From Winogradskyella epiphytica (GTDB taxonomy: Bacteria > Bacteroidota > Bacteroidia > Flavobacteriales > Flavobacteriaceae): DNA of 64,000 nt. A program made the translations under genes and the position numbers. Shown here piece by piece: positions 7,551 through 16,916 of the stretch. The DNA is taken from the NCBI RefSeq assembly GCF_003217215.1, contig NZ_QJTD01000002.1, positions 694,654 through 758,653 of the forward strand, written 5' to 3'. Position 1 is the stretch's first letter. Each line of letters starts with the position of its first letter. Under the pieces are notes generated by a model. It saw only the letters and a program-made list of their open reading frames with translations, was not told the DNA's origin and ran no database searches.

Positions 7551-9698
7551 ATGATTTCAAAATCACTTAAAGCTACTATTATCTGTAGCCTTGTTCTATT
7601 TTCAAGTTGTAATGAAGAGACGAACAAAACAACCGAAAAAACCATGAATGACAATGTACTTCTCCAAGAGTGGACAGGTCCTTACGAAGGGGTTCCTGCT
7701 TTTGACAAAATTTCTGTTGAGGCTATTAAACCTGCAGTAGAAGAAGCTATGAAGCTTAATCTTGCAGAAATAGAAGAAATCGCTAATAATACCGAAGCAC
7801 CAACATTCGAAAACACTATTGTTGCAATGGAGAGCGCAGGTAAAACATTAGATCGTGTATTTACCTATTATGGTATTATGTCCAGCAATGTATCTTCTCC
7901 AGAATTTAGAGACGTTCAAACAGAATTAGCACCAAAGCTTTCTGAATTTAGATCTAAAATATCTCAGAATGAGAAGTTATTCCAACGTATAAAATCAGTT
8001 TATGACGCCTCTCAAAAGACACCTCTAGAGCCACAAGCGCAACGTGTTGTCGATTTAATTTATAAGCGTTTTGAAATGAATGGTGCAAATCTTGACACCG
8101 AAAAGAAAAAACGTTATGCTGAAATAGAAAAAGAACTATCTAAACTTTACACGAAATTTTCTAATAATGTCTTACATGACGAAGAAAATTACATTACCTA
8201 TTTAAACGAAGATCAGCTCGGTGGCTTATCTGATGGCTTTACCAAGTCGGCTGCAAAAATTGCTGCAGACAAAGGTCAGGAAGGTAAATACGCTATCACA
8301 AATACGCGTTCATCAATGGATCCTTTCCTTACCTACTCTACAGAGCGTGAATTACGTAAACAAGTATGGACAAATTATTACTCTAGAGGAGATAATAATG
8401 ATGAATACGACAACAAAGAGATTATTGCAGAGATATTAAAACTGCGTAAAGAGCGTGTTGGTTTAATGGGTTATGATAATTATGCGGAGTGGAGATTGCA
8501 AGATCGTATGGCAAAGAATCCAGAAAATGCAATGGATTTAATGCTTAAAGTTTGGCCTGCGGCAACAGCTAGAGTAAAAGAAGAGGTTGCAGATATGCAA
8601 ACGGTAGCTAATGAATTAGGAGATAAAATTACTATTGAACCATGGGATTACAGATACTACGCAGAAAAAGTTCGTAAAAAGAAATACGATTTAGATAGTG
8701 ATGAAGTTAAGCAGTATCTCCAATTAGATAAATTAACAGACGCCATGTTCTTTACGGCTGGTGAATTATTTAACTATAAATTCACACCGGTTGAAGAAGA
8801 TTCAGTACCTGTATTTCATGAAGATGTTAAGGTTTGGGAAGTCACGGATAAAGACTCAGGAAAACATATTGGACTTTGGTATTTAGATCCATTTTCTCGT
8901 GAAGGAAAACGTTCTGGAGCTTGGGCTACAACGTACAGAAGCTATACCTCGTTTGAAGGTGAAACTAATGTGTTAGCCTCTAATAACTCTAACTTTGTAA
9001 AGCCAGCACCTGGAGAGGCTGTATTAGTGTCTTGGGATGATGCAACGACCTTTTTCCATGAGTTCGGACATGCGCTTCACTTCTTCTCTGCAGATGTAAA
9101 GTATCCAACCCTTAACGGTGGTGTAAGAGATTATACGGAGTTCCAGTCGCAATTATTAGAGCGTTGGTTATCTACAGATAAAGTAATCAATCAATTTTTA
9201 GTGCACTATAAAACTGGTGAGCCAATTCCAGCATCATTAGTTGAAAAAATTAAAAATGCTTCAACTTTTAACCAAGGATTCGGCACTACAGAATATTTAG
9301 CTTCAGCATTAATTGATATGAAGCTCCACTTAGCAGATCCAACGGATATTGATATTGCTAATTTTGAGCGTGAGACATTAGCTGAATTAGGAATGCCTAA
9401 AGAATTACCAATGCGTCATAGAACACCACATTTTGGTCATGTATTTTCTGGCGAAGGTTATGCCACAGCTTATTACGGTTATATGTGGGCCGATGTGTTA
9501 ACAAGTGATGCCTCTGAAGCTTTTAGAGAAGCTGAAGGTGGATTCTATGATAAAGAAGTTGCAGCTAAATTAGTAAAGTATTTGTTCGCACCTCGTAATG
9601 CTATGGATCCTGCTGAAGCTTATAGAAAATTCAGAGGACGTGATGCTAAGATTGATGCTTTAATGCGCGATCGCGGATTTCCGGTGACAAAGAAATAA
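7551..9698 (+). CDS. dcp: M3-family metallopeptidase (peptidyl-dipeptidase Dcp-like lipoprotein)
   Basis: The protein has 715 residues. The lipobox FSSC places the lipidated Cys at 20, so it is exported. The zinc motif HEFGH lies at residues 503-507, with the downstream Glu in the YTEFQSQLLERW segment. Length and the C-terminal FAPRNAMDPAEAYRKFRGRDAKIDALMRDRGF block are typical of Dcp/oligopeptidase A enzymes. It would trim dipeptides from the C-terminus of peptides in the periplasm. It is a single-gene unit with its own terminator downstream at 9761-9809. The 221-base leader gap holds no convincing gene. Confidence 0.93.
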   Translation: MISKSLKATIICSLVLFSSCNEETNKTTEKTMNDNVLLQEWTGPYEGVPAFDKISVEAIKPAVEEAMKLNLAEIEEIANNTEAPTFENTIVAMESAGKTLDRVFTYYGIMSSNVSSPEFRDVQTELAPKLSEFRSKISQNEKLFQRIKSVYDASQKTPLEPQAQRVVDLIYKRFEMNGANLDTEKKKRYAEIEKELSKLYTKFSNNVLHDEENYITYLNEDQLGGLSDGFTKSAAKIAADKGQEGKYAITNTRSSMDPFLTYSTERELRKQVWTNYYSRGDNNDEYDNKEIIAEILKLRKERVGLMGYDNYAEWRLQDRMAKNPENAMDLMLKVWPAATARVKEEVADMQTVANELGDKITIEPWDYRYYAEKVRKKKYDLDSDEVKQYLQLDKLTDAMFFTAGELFNYKFTPVEEDSVPVFHEDVKVWEVTDKDSGKHIGLWYLDPFSREGKRSGAWATTYRSYTSFEGETNVLASNNSNFVKPAPGEAVLVSWDDATTFFHEFGHALHFFSADVKYPTLNGGVRDYTEFQSQLLERWLSTDKVINQFLVHYKTGEPIPASLVEKIKNASTFNQGFGTTEYLASALIDMKLHLADPTDIDIANFERETLAELGMPKELPMRHRTPHFGHVFSGEGYATAYYGYMWADVLTSDASEAFREAEGGFYDKEVAAKLVKYLFAPRNAMDPAEAYRKFRGRDAKIDALMRDRGFPVTKK

Positions 9699-9760
9699 TC
9701 ACCATTGACCGTGTCTATATACAATTGATAAAATTGAATGGACACTATATAACATTTACA

Positions 9761-9809
9761 AACACCTTAGATTACTTCTACTAATGAAGATACTCTAAGG
9801 TGTTTTTTT
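9761..9809 (+). terminator. Terminator after the M3 peptidase gene
   Basis: The stem AACACCTTAGA (9761-9771) pairs with TCTAAGGTGTT (9794-9804), enclosing a 22-base loop, and a run of T follows. It lies about 60 bases after the peptidase stop. Confidence 0.75.
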
Positions 9810-9852
9810 ATATCTAATTCGAAACAATACTCTTAACTTCGATGGACTCAGA

Positions 9853-10272
9853 CTACAACCATTTTTTAATTAAATAACCCACCACGTAGCCATAAACCGC
9901 ATGCGCAAAGGTCCAATACACCCAAGCCATAAGATCATTAACTGCTGGTGGTTGATCAGACAAAGCTGTTAAAAAAAACAAGGCGCCTCCACCAATGGTA
10001 TACACTAAAATATAAGGCCTAATCCTTTCTTCTAATTTAAACGATTTTAAAATATGATAAAGGGCAACTACACTTACAATACAAGTTATAAAGTGAAACA
10101 CATACCCAAACAACCATTCCGGCCTTAAAGCATTAAGGATAGGAATATAATCAAAGTTAAACAGTAAAATATACGCGGTATTACCCGTTAGAAGAATAAC
10201 AATTTTTAGAATTAGCATTAATACTATACCAGCAATAAGACCTATGGAGATTAGTTTTAATAGTTGCTTCAT
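9853..10272 (-). CDS. Small integral membrane protein of unknown function
   Basis: The protein has 139 residues from the ATG at 10272, which I prefer to the upstream TTG at 10320 because the hydrophobic N-terminus (MKQLLKLISIGLIAGIVLML) begins there. Four hydrophobic segments are visible. A conserved-looking loop reads ALSDQPPAVNDLMAWVYWTFAHAVYG. I do not recognise a characterised family. It stands alone, convergent with the M3 peptidase gene. Confidence 0.6.
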   Translation of the reverse strand: MKQLLKLISIGLIAGIVLMLILKIVILLTGNTAYILLFNFDYIPILNALRPEWLFGYVFHFITCIVSVVALYHILKSFKLEERIRPYILVYTIGGGALFFLTALSDQPPAVNDLMAWVYWTFAHAVYGYVVGYLIKKWL

Positions 10273-10457
10273 AATTTTTACAATATTACAAGTTTTGAGA
10301 ATCAACAAACAAATTGACAATCATTACCTTAATCTTCTAAAGATATTCGATTAATTGAAAATCAATCCATCACAAATAATATTTTTTGACTCTATCCTTA
10401 AAAATATCACCATCCAATTAATCAGAAAACCCTATTTAAACGCTAGTTCAATTTCTT

Positions 10458-10465
10458 TATCTTTG
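10458..10465 (+). promoter_or_regulatory. Promoter -7 element for lplA
   Basis: TATCTTTG matches TAnnTTTG. Transcription from it would begin near 10472, after the GTG at 10465, which supports the ATG at 10489 as the true start of the lipoate ligase. Confidence 0.65.
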
Positions 10466-10488
10466 TGTATCATCTAACAGACATACTT

Positions 10489-11487
10489 ATGATTTTTATT
10501 GACAATGAAGGCCACACCAACCCCAAATTAAATCTTGCTTTAGAAGAGTATGCCTTAAGACATTTTGATACGTCAACAGATTATCTTCTATTTTATATCA
10601 ACGAACCTTCAATTATCATTGGTAGAAATCAAAATACGATTGAAGAAATTAATCAAGACTATATAGATCGTCATAATATTCATGTGGTGAGACGGATTTC
10701 CGGTGGAGGTGCTGTGTATCATGATTTAGGCAATTTAAATTTTAGTTTTATTACTAATCACGATGGAAAAAGTATCAGCAATTTTAAAAAATTTACTGCG
10801 CCAGTTATTCGAGTATTAAACAAAATGGGAGTTACAGCAGAACTAAAAGGTCGTAATGACATTTTAGTAGAGGATAAGAAAATTTCTGGAACCGCACAGT
10901 TTTCTACAGGAAAACGAATGATAAGCCATGGCACACTCCTATTTGACACCGATATGAGCGAAGTGGCTAAGGCTCTTCAAGTGAAACAGAGTAAAATTGA
11001 GTCGAAAGGTCACAAATCAGTACGGAGTCGTGTTGCAAATATTAGTGAGTTTTTAAAGGCCAAGATGACTATGCAGGCCTTTAAACAGCAATTACTGATT
11101 GGTTTATATGAAGCTAGTGAACCTTTTGAAACCTACAAACTAACTGATGCTGAATGGCAAGCTGTTCATGATTTAAAAGCTGAAAAATACGATTTATGGG
11201 AGTGGAACTATGGGCGTTCACCTAAATTTAATATTCAGCGTAATAAGCGTTTTTCAGTTGGCGAAATTGATCTTCGTATTTATGTTGAAAAAGGTCATAT
11301 TTCCGAAGTTAAAATATTTGGCGATTTCTTTGGAAGACAACCAATTGAAGACCTTGAAAATTTACTTCAAGGTGTGCGATACGATAAGGATGAAATCAAA
11401 AAAACTATAGATAATATCGCTATTGAAAACTATTTTGGTAAGTTAGAAAAGCCTGAGTTTTTGAATCTTGTTTACGGAACGGATTAA
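10489..11487 (+). CDS. lplA: Lipoate-protein ligase
   Basis: The protein has 332 residues. It carries the LplA signature RRISGGGAVYHDLGNLNFSF near residue 65 and the lipoyl-AMP binding block GRNDILVEDKKISGTAQ. The C-terminal accessory domain (FSVGEIDLRIYVEKGHISEVKIFGDFF) is present, as in single-chain LplA enzymes. It attaches free lipoate to E2 subunits and the glycine cleavage H protein using ATP. The start at 10489 is set by the upstream promoter element, giving a protein eight residues shorter than the longest frame. Confidence 0.92.
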   Translation: MIFIDNEGHTNPKLNLALEEYALRHFDTSTDYLLFYINEPSIIIGRNQNTIEEINQDYIDRHNIHVVRRISGGGAVYHDLGNLNFSFITNHDGKSISNFKKFTAPVIRVLNKMGVTAELKGRNDILVEDKKISGTAQFSTGKRMISHGTLLFDTDMSEVAKALQVKQSKIESKGHKSVRSRVANISEFLKAKMTMQAFKQQLLIGLYEASEPFETYKLTDAEWQAVHDLKAEKYDLWEWNYGRSPKFNIQRNKRFSVGEIDLRIYVEKGHISEVKIFGDFFGRQPIEDLENLLQGVRYDKDEIKKTIDNIAIENYFGKLEKPEFLNLVYGTD

Positions 11488-11548
11488 CCATTATCAGACT
11501 GGCATGACTAGCTGTTTCTGATATCACTAATTTGAAACAAAGGATCTC

Positions 11549-12172
11549 TTAAGGCTCTATGACGTCTTCTTTCTTATATAAATTAGGTAAACTAATTTCA
11601 AACTTTACGGCCAAAATCCTCACTAGGATAACTACAAGACCAGCAATAACAAAAAGGTAATTTTGACTCTCTAAATGCTCGCGTAGAAGAAAATAGGTTG
11701 CTCCACCTAATATACAGGCTGTTGCATATATTTCTTTTCTAAAAATCACAGGGATTTCATTACACAGAATATCTCTAAGAACACCTCCAAAACAAGCGGT
11801 CATAGTTCCTAAGGCAATACAAATAATTGGGTGCAAATTGGCATGAAGACCAGTTTCAATACCAATTACTGTAAAGACACCAATCCCGATAGTATCAAAT
11901 AGAAACAATGATTTTCTCAAATAGCTAATCCATCTTCTAAATACTACGGCGAAAATAGTAGAACCAACAATCACGTAGATATAGGTGATGTCTTTCATCC
12001 ATACGACAGGATTCACACCAACCATAACATCTCGTAATGTACCACCACCTACAGCCGTAACCGAAGCAATAATTAGCACACCAAAAGGGTCCATTCGTTT
12101 ATTCATAGCAACGAGTGCACCTGAAATGGCAAAGGCAATAGTTCCTATAATATCTGTAATTTGAAAAAACAT
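11549..12172 (-). CDS. Trimeric intracellular cation channel family protein (UPF0126, YicG-like)
   Basis: The protein has 207 residues and six or seven hydrophobic segments. Two copies of the family repeat are visible, with glycine motifs AVGGGTLRDVMVG and ACFGGVLRDILCNE in equivalent positions. Prokaryotic TRIC proteins form homotrimeric potassium/sodium-permeable channels in the inner membrane. It is monocistronic and convergent with the lipoate ligase gene. Confidence 0.85.
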   Translation of the reverse strand: MFFQITDIIGTIAFAISGALVAMNKRMDPFGVLIIASVTAVGGGTLRDVMVGVNPVVWMKDITYIYVIVGSTIFAVVFRRWISYLRKSLFLFDTIGIGVFTVIGIETGLHANLHPIICIALGTMTACFGGVLRDILCNEIPVIFRKEIYATACILGGATYFLLREHLESQNYLFVIAGLVVILVRILAVKFEISLPNLYKKEDVIEP

Positions 12173-12324
12173 GTCTCTTTATTAATTTCTGCCTTATCTA
12201 CACCTTATTTATCGCAGCGATAAGAAGGTCTTTTAAATATTCAATCGATTATAAGAACTACAATAACTAAGCTCTATATAAATAATTTGTAAAATTTTCA
12301 AAAATATGAAAATTGGTTATCTGC

Positions 12325-13041
12325 TTACATGTTTTGGGTATAATAATTATAATCTTTTATAACCGTAGCAATAAAGTCTATAGGTTTTTCTTGGGTTTCA
12401 ATGGCCATAACTTTTATTAGGCGATGATGCAAATTCAAAATAATATTGTGATTCCCCTTTCTTATAGCTTCATCATATAAGTTCTTAACGGTTTGCATAT
12501 CACTATCATTTAATAGCGTTACTTGACTATAAGTTGGTACATAGTTTACAGGGATCTCTGTAACAAGCGTATCTTCAATTGTTAATTTTTGCTTTTCACT
12601 AATCACTGTAGTTCCGGCAGCAATATCACCAAGTCGTTGTCCATTTCCTTTTATTAAAATAGTAATGGCTGCTACACTTCCTGAGGTTAAAGCCACATCA
12701 ACTATACGTAATATCCATCTCACAAAGTAATTTGCAAAACTTGGTGTAGAACCATCAAGCTTTACAACTCGAGTCTTCATTATCATTTTGCCAACAGTTT
12801 TGCCATTCCAGAACGTTTCAAGCAATACATAGTATAAAAATGCTGGTAAAGTAACTAACAAATAAATTGCCCAGGCGTCTCCCAAATCTAAATTTAGCTG
12901 CATTAAAAGTAGAATTGCGCAAATAGAATAAAGCATGATAACAACACTATCTATTAGGTAGCCTAACATCCTGTCGCCTATACTAGCTACATTTTGATTA
13001 ACCCCTACATTTTGGGCTGTTTCTATTTGAAATTCATCCAT
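12325..13041 (-). CDS. RDD-family membrane protein
   Basis: The protein has 238 residues. The RDD domain starts near residue 20 (ASIGDRMLGYLIDSVVIML) with three hydrophobic segments and the conserved basic turn RWILRIVD. A soluble C-terminal tail of about 85 residues follows. Its start is 35 bases from that of the SpoIIM-like gene on the other strand, an arrangement linking it to the MoxR/DUF58 operon. Function is unknown; RDD proteins are often placed with transporters or stress genes. Confidence 0.82.
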   Translation of the reverse strand: MDEFQIETAQNVGVNQNVASIGDRMLGYLIDSVVIMLYSICAILLLMQLNLDLGDAWAIYLLVTLPAFLYYVLLETFWNGKTVGKMIMKTRVVKLDGSTPSFANYFVRWILRIVDVALTSGSVAAITILIKGNGQRLGDIAAGTTVISEKQKLTIEDTLVTEIPVNYVPTYSQVTLLNDSDMQTVKNLYDEAIRKGNHNIILNLHHRLIKVMAIETQEKPIDFIATVIKDYNYYTQNM

Positions 13042-13076
13042 ATTTTCTTTTCTTTGAAAACCTAAAAGGGATTATA

Positions 13077-14093
13077 ATGCGCGAAGCTGCTTTTGTTAAG
13101 CAAAATAAAGACAAATGGTTAGAATTTGAAAACATTCTATCAAATAAAACTCAAATAGATCCCGATGAGCTTTCCGATCTGTATATTGAAGTCACAGATC
13201 ATCTAAGTTATGCCCAAACTTTTTACGCCAATAGCAATACCGAACGTTACTTAAACCAAATAGCATCTTCCGCCCATCAACGCATTTATAAAACAAAAAA
13301 AGAAGCCAAGAACAGACTTTTCACTTTCTTTAAGACTGAATTCCCAACAATGTTTTATAATCATCACCGGGAACTCCTTATTACCTTCTTAACTTTCTCT
13401 CTATTTGTAATTGTAGGTGCTTTTTCAGCGGCAAGTGAAGGCGATTTTGTGCGTTCATTCCTTGGTGATGGTTATGTTAATATGACGATGCAAAATATAG
13501 CCAATGGTGATCCTATGGCTGTATATAAGCAACAGGGTGAATTTAATATGTTTCTTGGCATCACACTTAACAATATAAAGGTGGCACTTTTTGCCTTTGG
13601 ATATGGAATCTTATTAGGTATAGGAACTTTATATATTCTAATGCGGAACGCGATTATGTTAGGGAGTTTCCAATACTTTTTCTACGATCAAGGGTTACTA
13701 TGGGAATCCGCAAGAACCATATGGATACACGGAACCATTGAAATTTCTGTAATTATTATTGCGGGATGTGCAGGACTAGTTATGGGTAACAGTATGTTAT
13801 TTACAGGCACATACCCTCGTCTTGAATCGTTTAAGCGAGGGGTTATCAATGGCTTAAAGATTTTAATGAGCACCATACCATTCTTTATAATTGCTGGATT
13901 CCTAGAAGGTTTTGTTACGAGACATACCGAAATGCCAGATTGGCTAGCTATATTAATAATCTCAAGTTCATTGGCGCTAATCATATTTTACTACGTAATT
14001 TACCCCATCCAATTAAACAAAAAACTTAAGCAAAATAAACAATCTAAAAATACCACAACACTAACCAACCCCCATCTAACCAATTTATCATGA
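13077..14093 (+). CDS. SpoIIM (stage II sporulation protein M) family membrane protein
   Basis: The protein has 338 residues. A soluble helical N-terminus of about 95 residues precedes five or six membrane segments carrying the family block NIKVALFAFGYGILLGIGT and the HGTIEISVIIIAGCAGLVMG motif. The relation to the sporulation protein is by fold; this organism is not expected to sporulate. It is the first gene of the operon and overlaps the next by four bases (ATGA). Confidence 0.85.
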   Translation: MREAAFVKQNKDKWLEFENILSNKTQIDPDELSDLYIEVTDHLSYAQTFYANSNTERYLNQIASSAHQRIYKTKKEAKNRLFTFFKTEFPTMFYNHHRELLITFLTFSLFVIVGAFSAASEGDFVRSFLGDGYVNMTMQNIANGDPMAVYKQQGEFNMFLGITLNNIKVALFAFGYGILLGIGTLYILMRNAIMLGSFQYFFYDQGLLWESARTIWIHGTIEISVIIIAGCAGLVMGNSMLFTGTYPRLESFKRGVINGLKILMSTIPFFIIAGFLEGFVTRHTEMPDWLAILIISSSLALIIFYYVIYPIQLNKKLKQNKQSKNTTTLTNPHLTNLS

Positions 14094-14980
14094 GTAAGAC
14101 TTTTATCGAATTTAGAAAACAACGCGATTTCAATAGTATATTTACCGACACATTTGGTTTTATCAGAAACGAATTTAAACCTTTTATAAAAACCGTCTTT
14201 AATATTGCAGGACCTGCGATTGTCATCTTTATGCTGTCTCTTGCCGCTTATAATTACATTGCTGGTGATATCATGAATTTCACAGGATTTAATAGCGGTT
14301 CTGGCCTAAACACTAGTAGTCCCTTTGCTATTTTTACTGCATTAATATTGTACTTCCTGTCTGCAATTGCTGCTTATATTTTCACCGTTTCTTCAGTTCT
14401 TTATTATATCAAATCTTACGTGGACAATAAAGGCGCAATAGACGCATCAGAAATAAAAGCCAATGTGTACCAGTCGTTTTGGTCCTTTTTAGGACTAAGT
14501 TTTCTAAAAGGTGCTACTTTATTTATTGCAGTATTGCTTTGCGTAGTCCCTGTGCTTTATGCGATGATACCCATGGCTATACTCTTTAGTGTTTATGTGT
14601 TTGAACCGAGACGTTCCACAACAGATGCCTTCAGCCAAAGTTTTACATTAGCTAATGCCGACTTTTGGACGGCCTTTGGTGCATTTATTGTCCTAGGAAT
14701 AATATACTATGTTTTAGGAATGGTATTTTCAATTCCTTCTGTTGTATATGCTATGGTAAGTTCAGGTATTTTCTCTGGTGAAGTGGATCCTGCTAATTTA
14801 AGTAGCATTTCTGCAGACCCTATTCTTATTCTTCTAAATGTATTAAACACCTTCTTTCAATTCCTATTAAATATTATCTTAATGGTTGCGGGAGCTGTTA
14901 TTTATTTTCATCTACACGAAAAAGTCAACTTCACAGGTACTTACGACCGTATTAGCAAAATTGGTAAAACTGAAGAATAA
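14090..14980 (+). CDS. Integral membrane protein of the MoxR/DUF58 operon
   Basis: The protein has 296 residues. A short soluble N-terminus is followed by six hydrophobic segments, with FEPRRSTTDAFSQSFTLANADFWTAFGAF between the fourth and fifth. It begins inside the stop of the SpoIIM-like gene and ends exactly where the next ATG starts. I recognise no characterised domain. Position between SpoIIM-like and DUF4129 genes suggests it is part of the same membrane assembly. Confidence 0.7.
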   Translation: MSKTFIEFRKQRDFNSIFTDTFGFIRNEFKPFIKTVFNIAGPAIVIFMLSLAAYNYIAGDIMNFTGFNSGSGLNTSSPFAIFTALILYFLSAIAAYIFTVSSVLYYIKSYVDNKGAIDASEIKANVYQSFWSFLGLSFLKGATLFIAVLLCVVPVLYAMIPMAILFSVYVFEPRRSTTDAFSQSFTLANADFWTAFGAFIVLGIIYYVLGMVFSIPSVVYAMVSSGIFSGEVDPANLSSISADPILILLNVLNTFFQFLLNIILMVAGAVIYFHLHEKVNFTGTYDRISKIGKTEE

Positions 14981-15715
14981 ATGTTGGTTTATAAATGGTT
15001 ACTTCTTTGTATTTGTATTGGGCAATTTTCTGTTGCGCAGCAAAAAGGGCATTCGGTAATCTTTGATGATACCGAAGTTGAAAAGCAAATAATTTCTGAA
15101 GACCATTTAGACAAGTATAAATCGGATGATGATTTTAACTATGAAGAATCTATAGCTGAAGAAAACTTCTTAGATAAGGCTTATCGTTGGTTTCAAAATC
15201 TATTAAAACAATTCTGGGAAGCCATTTTTGGAGTGGGCTCAGCGTCAGGGTTTCTGTATTTTGTCTTTAGGGTGTTGCCTTATATTATATTAGGCGTATT
15301 AGTCTTTCTATTAATTCGCTTTTTCTTAAAAGTAAATTCTAACAACTTAATTTCTAAAGCCAAAGAACAAGGTTCTATTTCATTTTCAGAAGAAGAACAA
15401 ATCATTAAAAATGAAGATATTCCCGCATTAATTAAAGAAGCAATCAATCAAAATAATTACAGGTTAGCGATTCGCTACTATTATCTTCTTTCGCTTAAAC
15501 TTATGGCCGAAAGCGAAGTTATTTCGTGGCAACCCCAAAAAACAAATGACGATTACATCAATGAAATAAAGAAAGACCACTTAAAAACTGACTTTAAAAA
15601 CATCACAAGAATTTATGATTATGTGTGGTATGGTGAGTTTAATGTAGACGCAAATAGGTTCGAAACCTTAAGACTTCCTTTTGAAAATCTCAATAAAACA
15701 TTTACAACGCGATGA
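14981..15715 (+). CDS. DUF4129 domain-containing protein
   Basis: The protein has 244 residues. It has a cleavable signal peptide ending near VAQQ, a periplasmic segment of about 70 residues, one membrane helix (about residues 90-115, YFVFRVLPYIILGVLVFLLI) and a cytoplasmic DUF4129 domain (NNYRLAIRYYYLLSLKLMAE onward). The ATG directly follows the stop of the preceding gene. DUF4129 resembles the C-terminal part of transglutaminase-type membrane proteins found beside MoxR and DUF58 genes. Confidence 0.82.
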   Translation: MLVYKWLLLCICIGQFSVAQQKGHSVIFDDTEVEKQIISEDHLDKYKSDDDFNYEESIAEENFLDKAYRWFQNLLKQFWEAIFGVGSASGFLYFVFRVLPYIILGVLVFLLIRFFLKVNSNNLISKAKEQGSISFSEEEQIIKNEDIPALIKEAINQNNYRLAIRYYYLLSLKLMAESEVISWQPQKTNDDYINEIKKDHLKTDFKNITRIYDYVWYGEFNVDANRFETLRLPFENLNKTFTTR

Positions 15716-16914
15716 GTAAAAAAGGAAAAACATATATCATCCTCGTGGCACTAACTCTTTTTGTTATTGTTGCATTAGAAATGAGTAAACCAAAACAGAT
15801 TAATTGGTTTCCTTCATACGCTACGCATCATAAAATCCCCTTTGGTTCTTATGTATTTAATCAAGAACTCAATCGGTTGGCTGATAATGTATCCTCTATT
15901 GACCGTCCTCCTTTTGAATACTTAAATGAAAATAATATAGAAGGAACCTATCTGTTTTATAATGGTGATATTGAGTTCGGAAAGGAAGAACTTAATAGTT
16001 TATTAGACTGGGTGAATAAGGGAAATACGCTCGTGGTCTCTTCTGCAAATTTTGAAAAGAAATTATTAGATACTTTAAACTTAACGACCACATCAGTAAA
16101 TACTTTTGGAAACTTTAATAATGAATATCAAGTAAAACTTGTGAACCCTTTGTTAGACGATTCTAAAACTTATAAATACGACAGACCGACAACCTTTTTT
16201 CACTTCAACAAAATAGACACTTTACAAACTTCTGTTCTGAGTTTTATTGACACTTATAGAGGTGAGAACAAACCTATAGAAGACTCTTTAATCAACAGTA
16301 TAAAACAACCTTTTGGTGATGGTGAGATTATGCTGAGCACCTTCCCACAAGCCTTTAGCAATTACTTTATACTTAAGACGCCGAATCAAAATTATACAGC
16401 CGGATTTTTATCTTATATAGATACTTCGAAGCCCATTTATGTAGATACATTTCATAAATCAGGCAAGGTGTTTTATACCTCACCCTTGTATTTGTTCTTA
16501 AATACAAAATCACTCAAATGGGCATATTATATGGTTCTAATAGGTGCCGTAATTTATATTATTTTTGAAGGAAAACGGAAGCAACGAGCTATACCTGTCG
16601 TAAAACCATTAAGGAATCAGACCGTAGGTTTTACTAGAACTATTGCAAATATGTACTATGAAAGTGGAAAACATAAGGATATTTCAAATCATAAAATCCA
16701 ACATTTCCAAGAGTATATACGAAACACTTTACATCTTTCAACAGCGGAAATAAACACTAGTTTCATTAAAAACTTAGCAGCCCGAAGCAATAATACGATT
16801 GAAGACACACAAGAATTATTTGAATTTATTGACAGCATTAATCATAAAACTGAAATAAGCAAAGTCGAATTAGAAAGGCTAAATAGCTTAATAGAAAAAT
16901 ATAAATCCCTTTAA
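15712..16914 (+). CDS. DUF4350 domain-containing membrane protein
   Basis: The protein has 400 residues. An N-terminal membrane helix (about 7-24) leads to a large extracytoplasmic domain with a DUF4350/GATase-like region (LLDWVNKGNTLVVSSANF, near residue 100). A second helix (about 275-292, YYMVLIGAVIYIIFEG) leads to a helical cytoplasmic tail. It overlaps the previous gene by four bases and precedes the MoxR gene by two. Proteins of this kind are standard members of flavobacterial MoxR operons; the substrate is unknown. Confidence 0.82.
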   Translation: MSKKGKTYIILVALTLFVIVALEMSKPKQINWFPSYATHHKIPFGSYVFNQELNRLADNVSSIDRPPFEYLNENNIEGTYLFYNGDIEFGKEELNSLLDWVNKGNTLVVSSANFEKKLLDTLNLTTTSVNTFGNFNNEYQVKLVNPLLDDSKTYKYDRPTTFFHFNKIDTLQTSVLSFIDTYRGENKPIEDSLINSIKQPFGDGEIMLSTFPQAFSNYFILKTPNQNYTAGFLSYIDTSKPIYVDTFHKSGKVFYTSPLYLFLNTKSLKWAYYMVLIGAVIYIIFEGKRKQRAIPVVKPLRNQTVGFTRTIANMYYESGKHKDISNHKIQHFQEYIRNTLHLSTAEINTSFIKNLAARSNNTIEDTQELFEFIDSINHKTEISKVELERLNSLIEKYKSL

Positions 16915-16916
16915 AA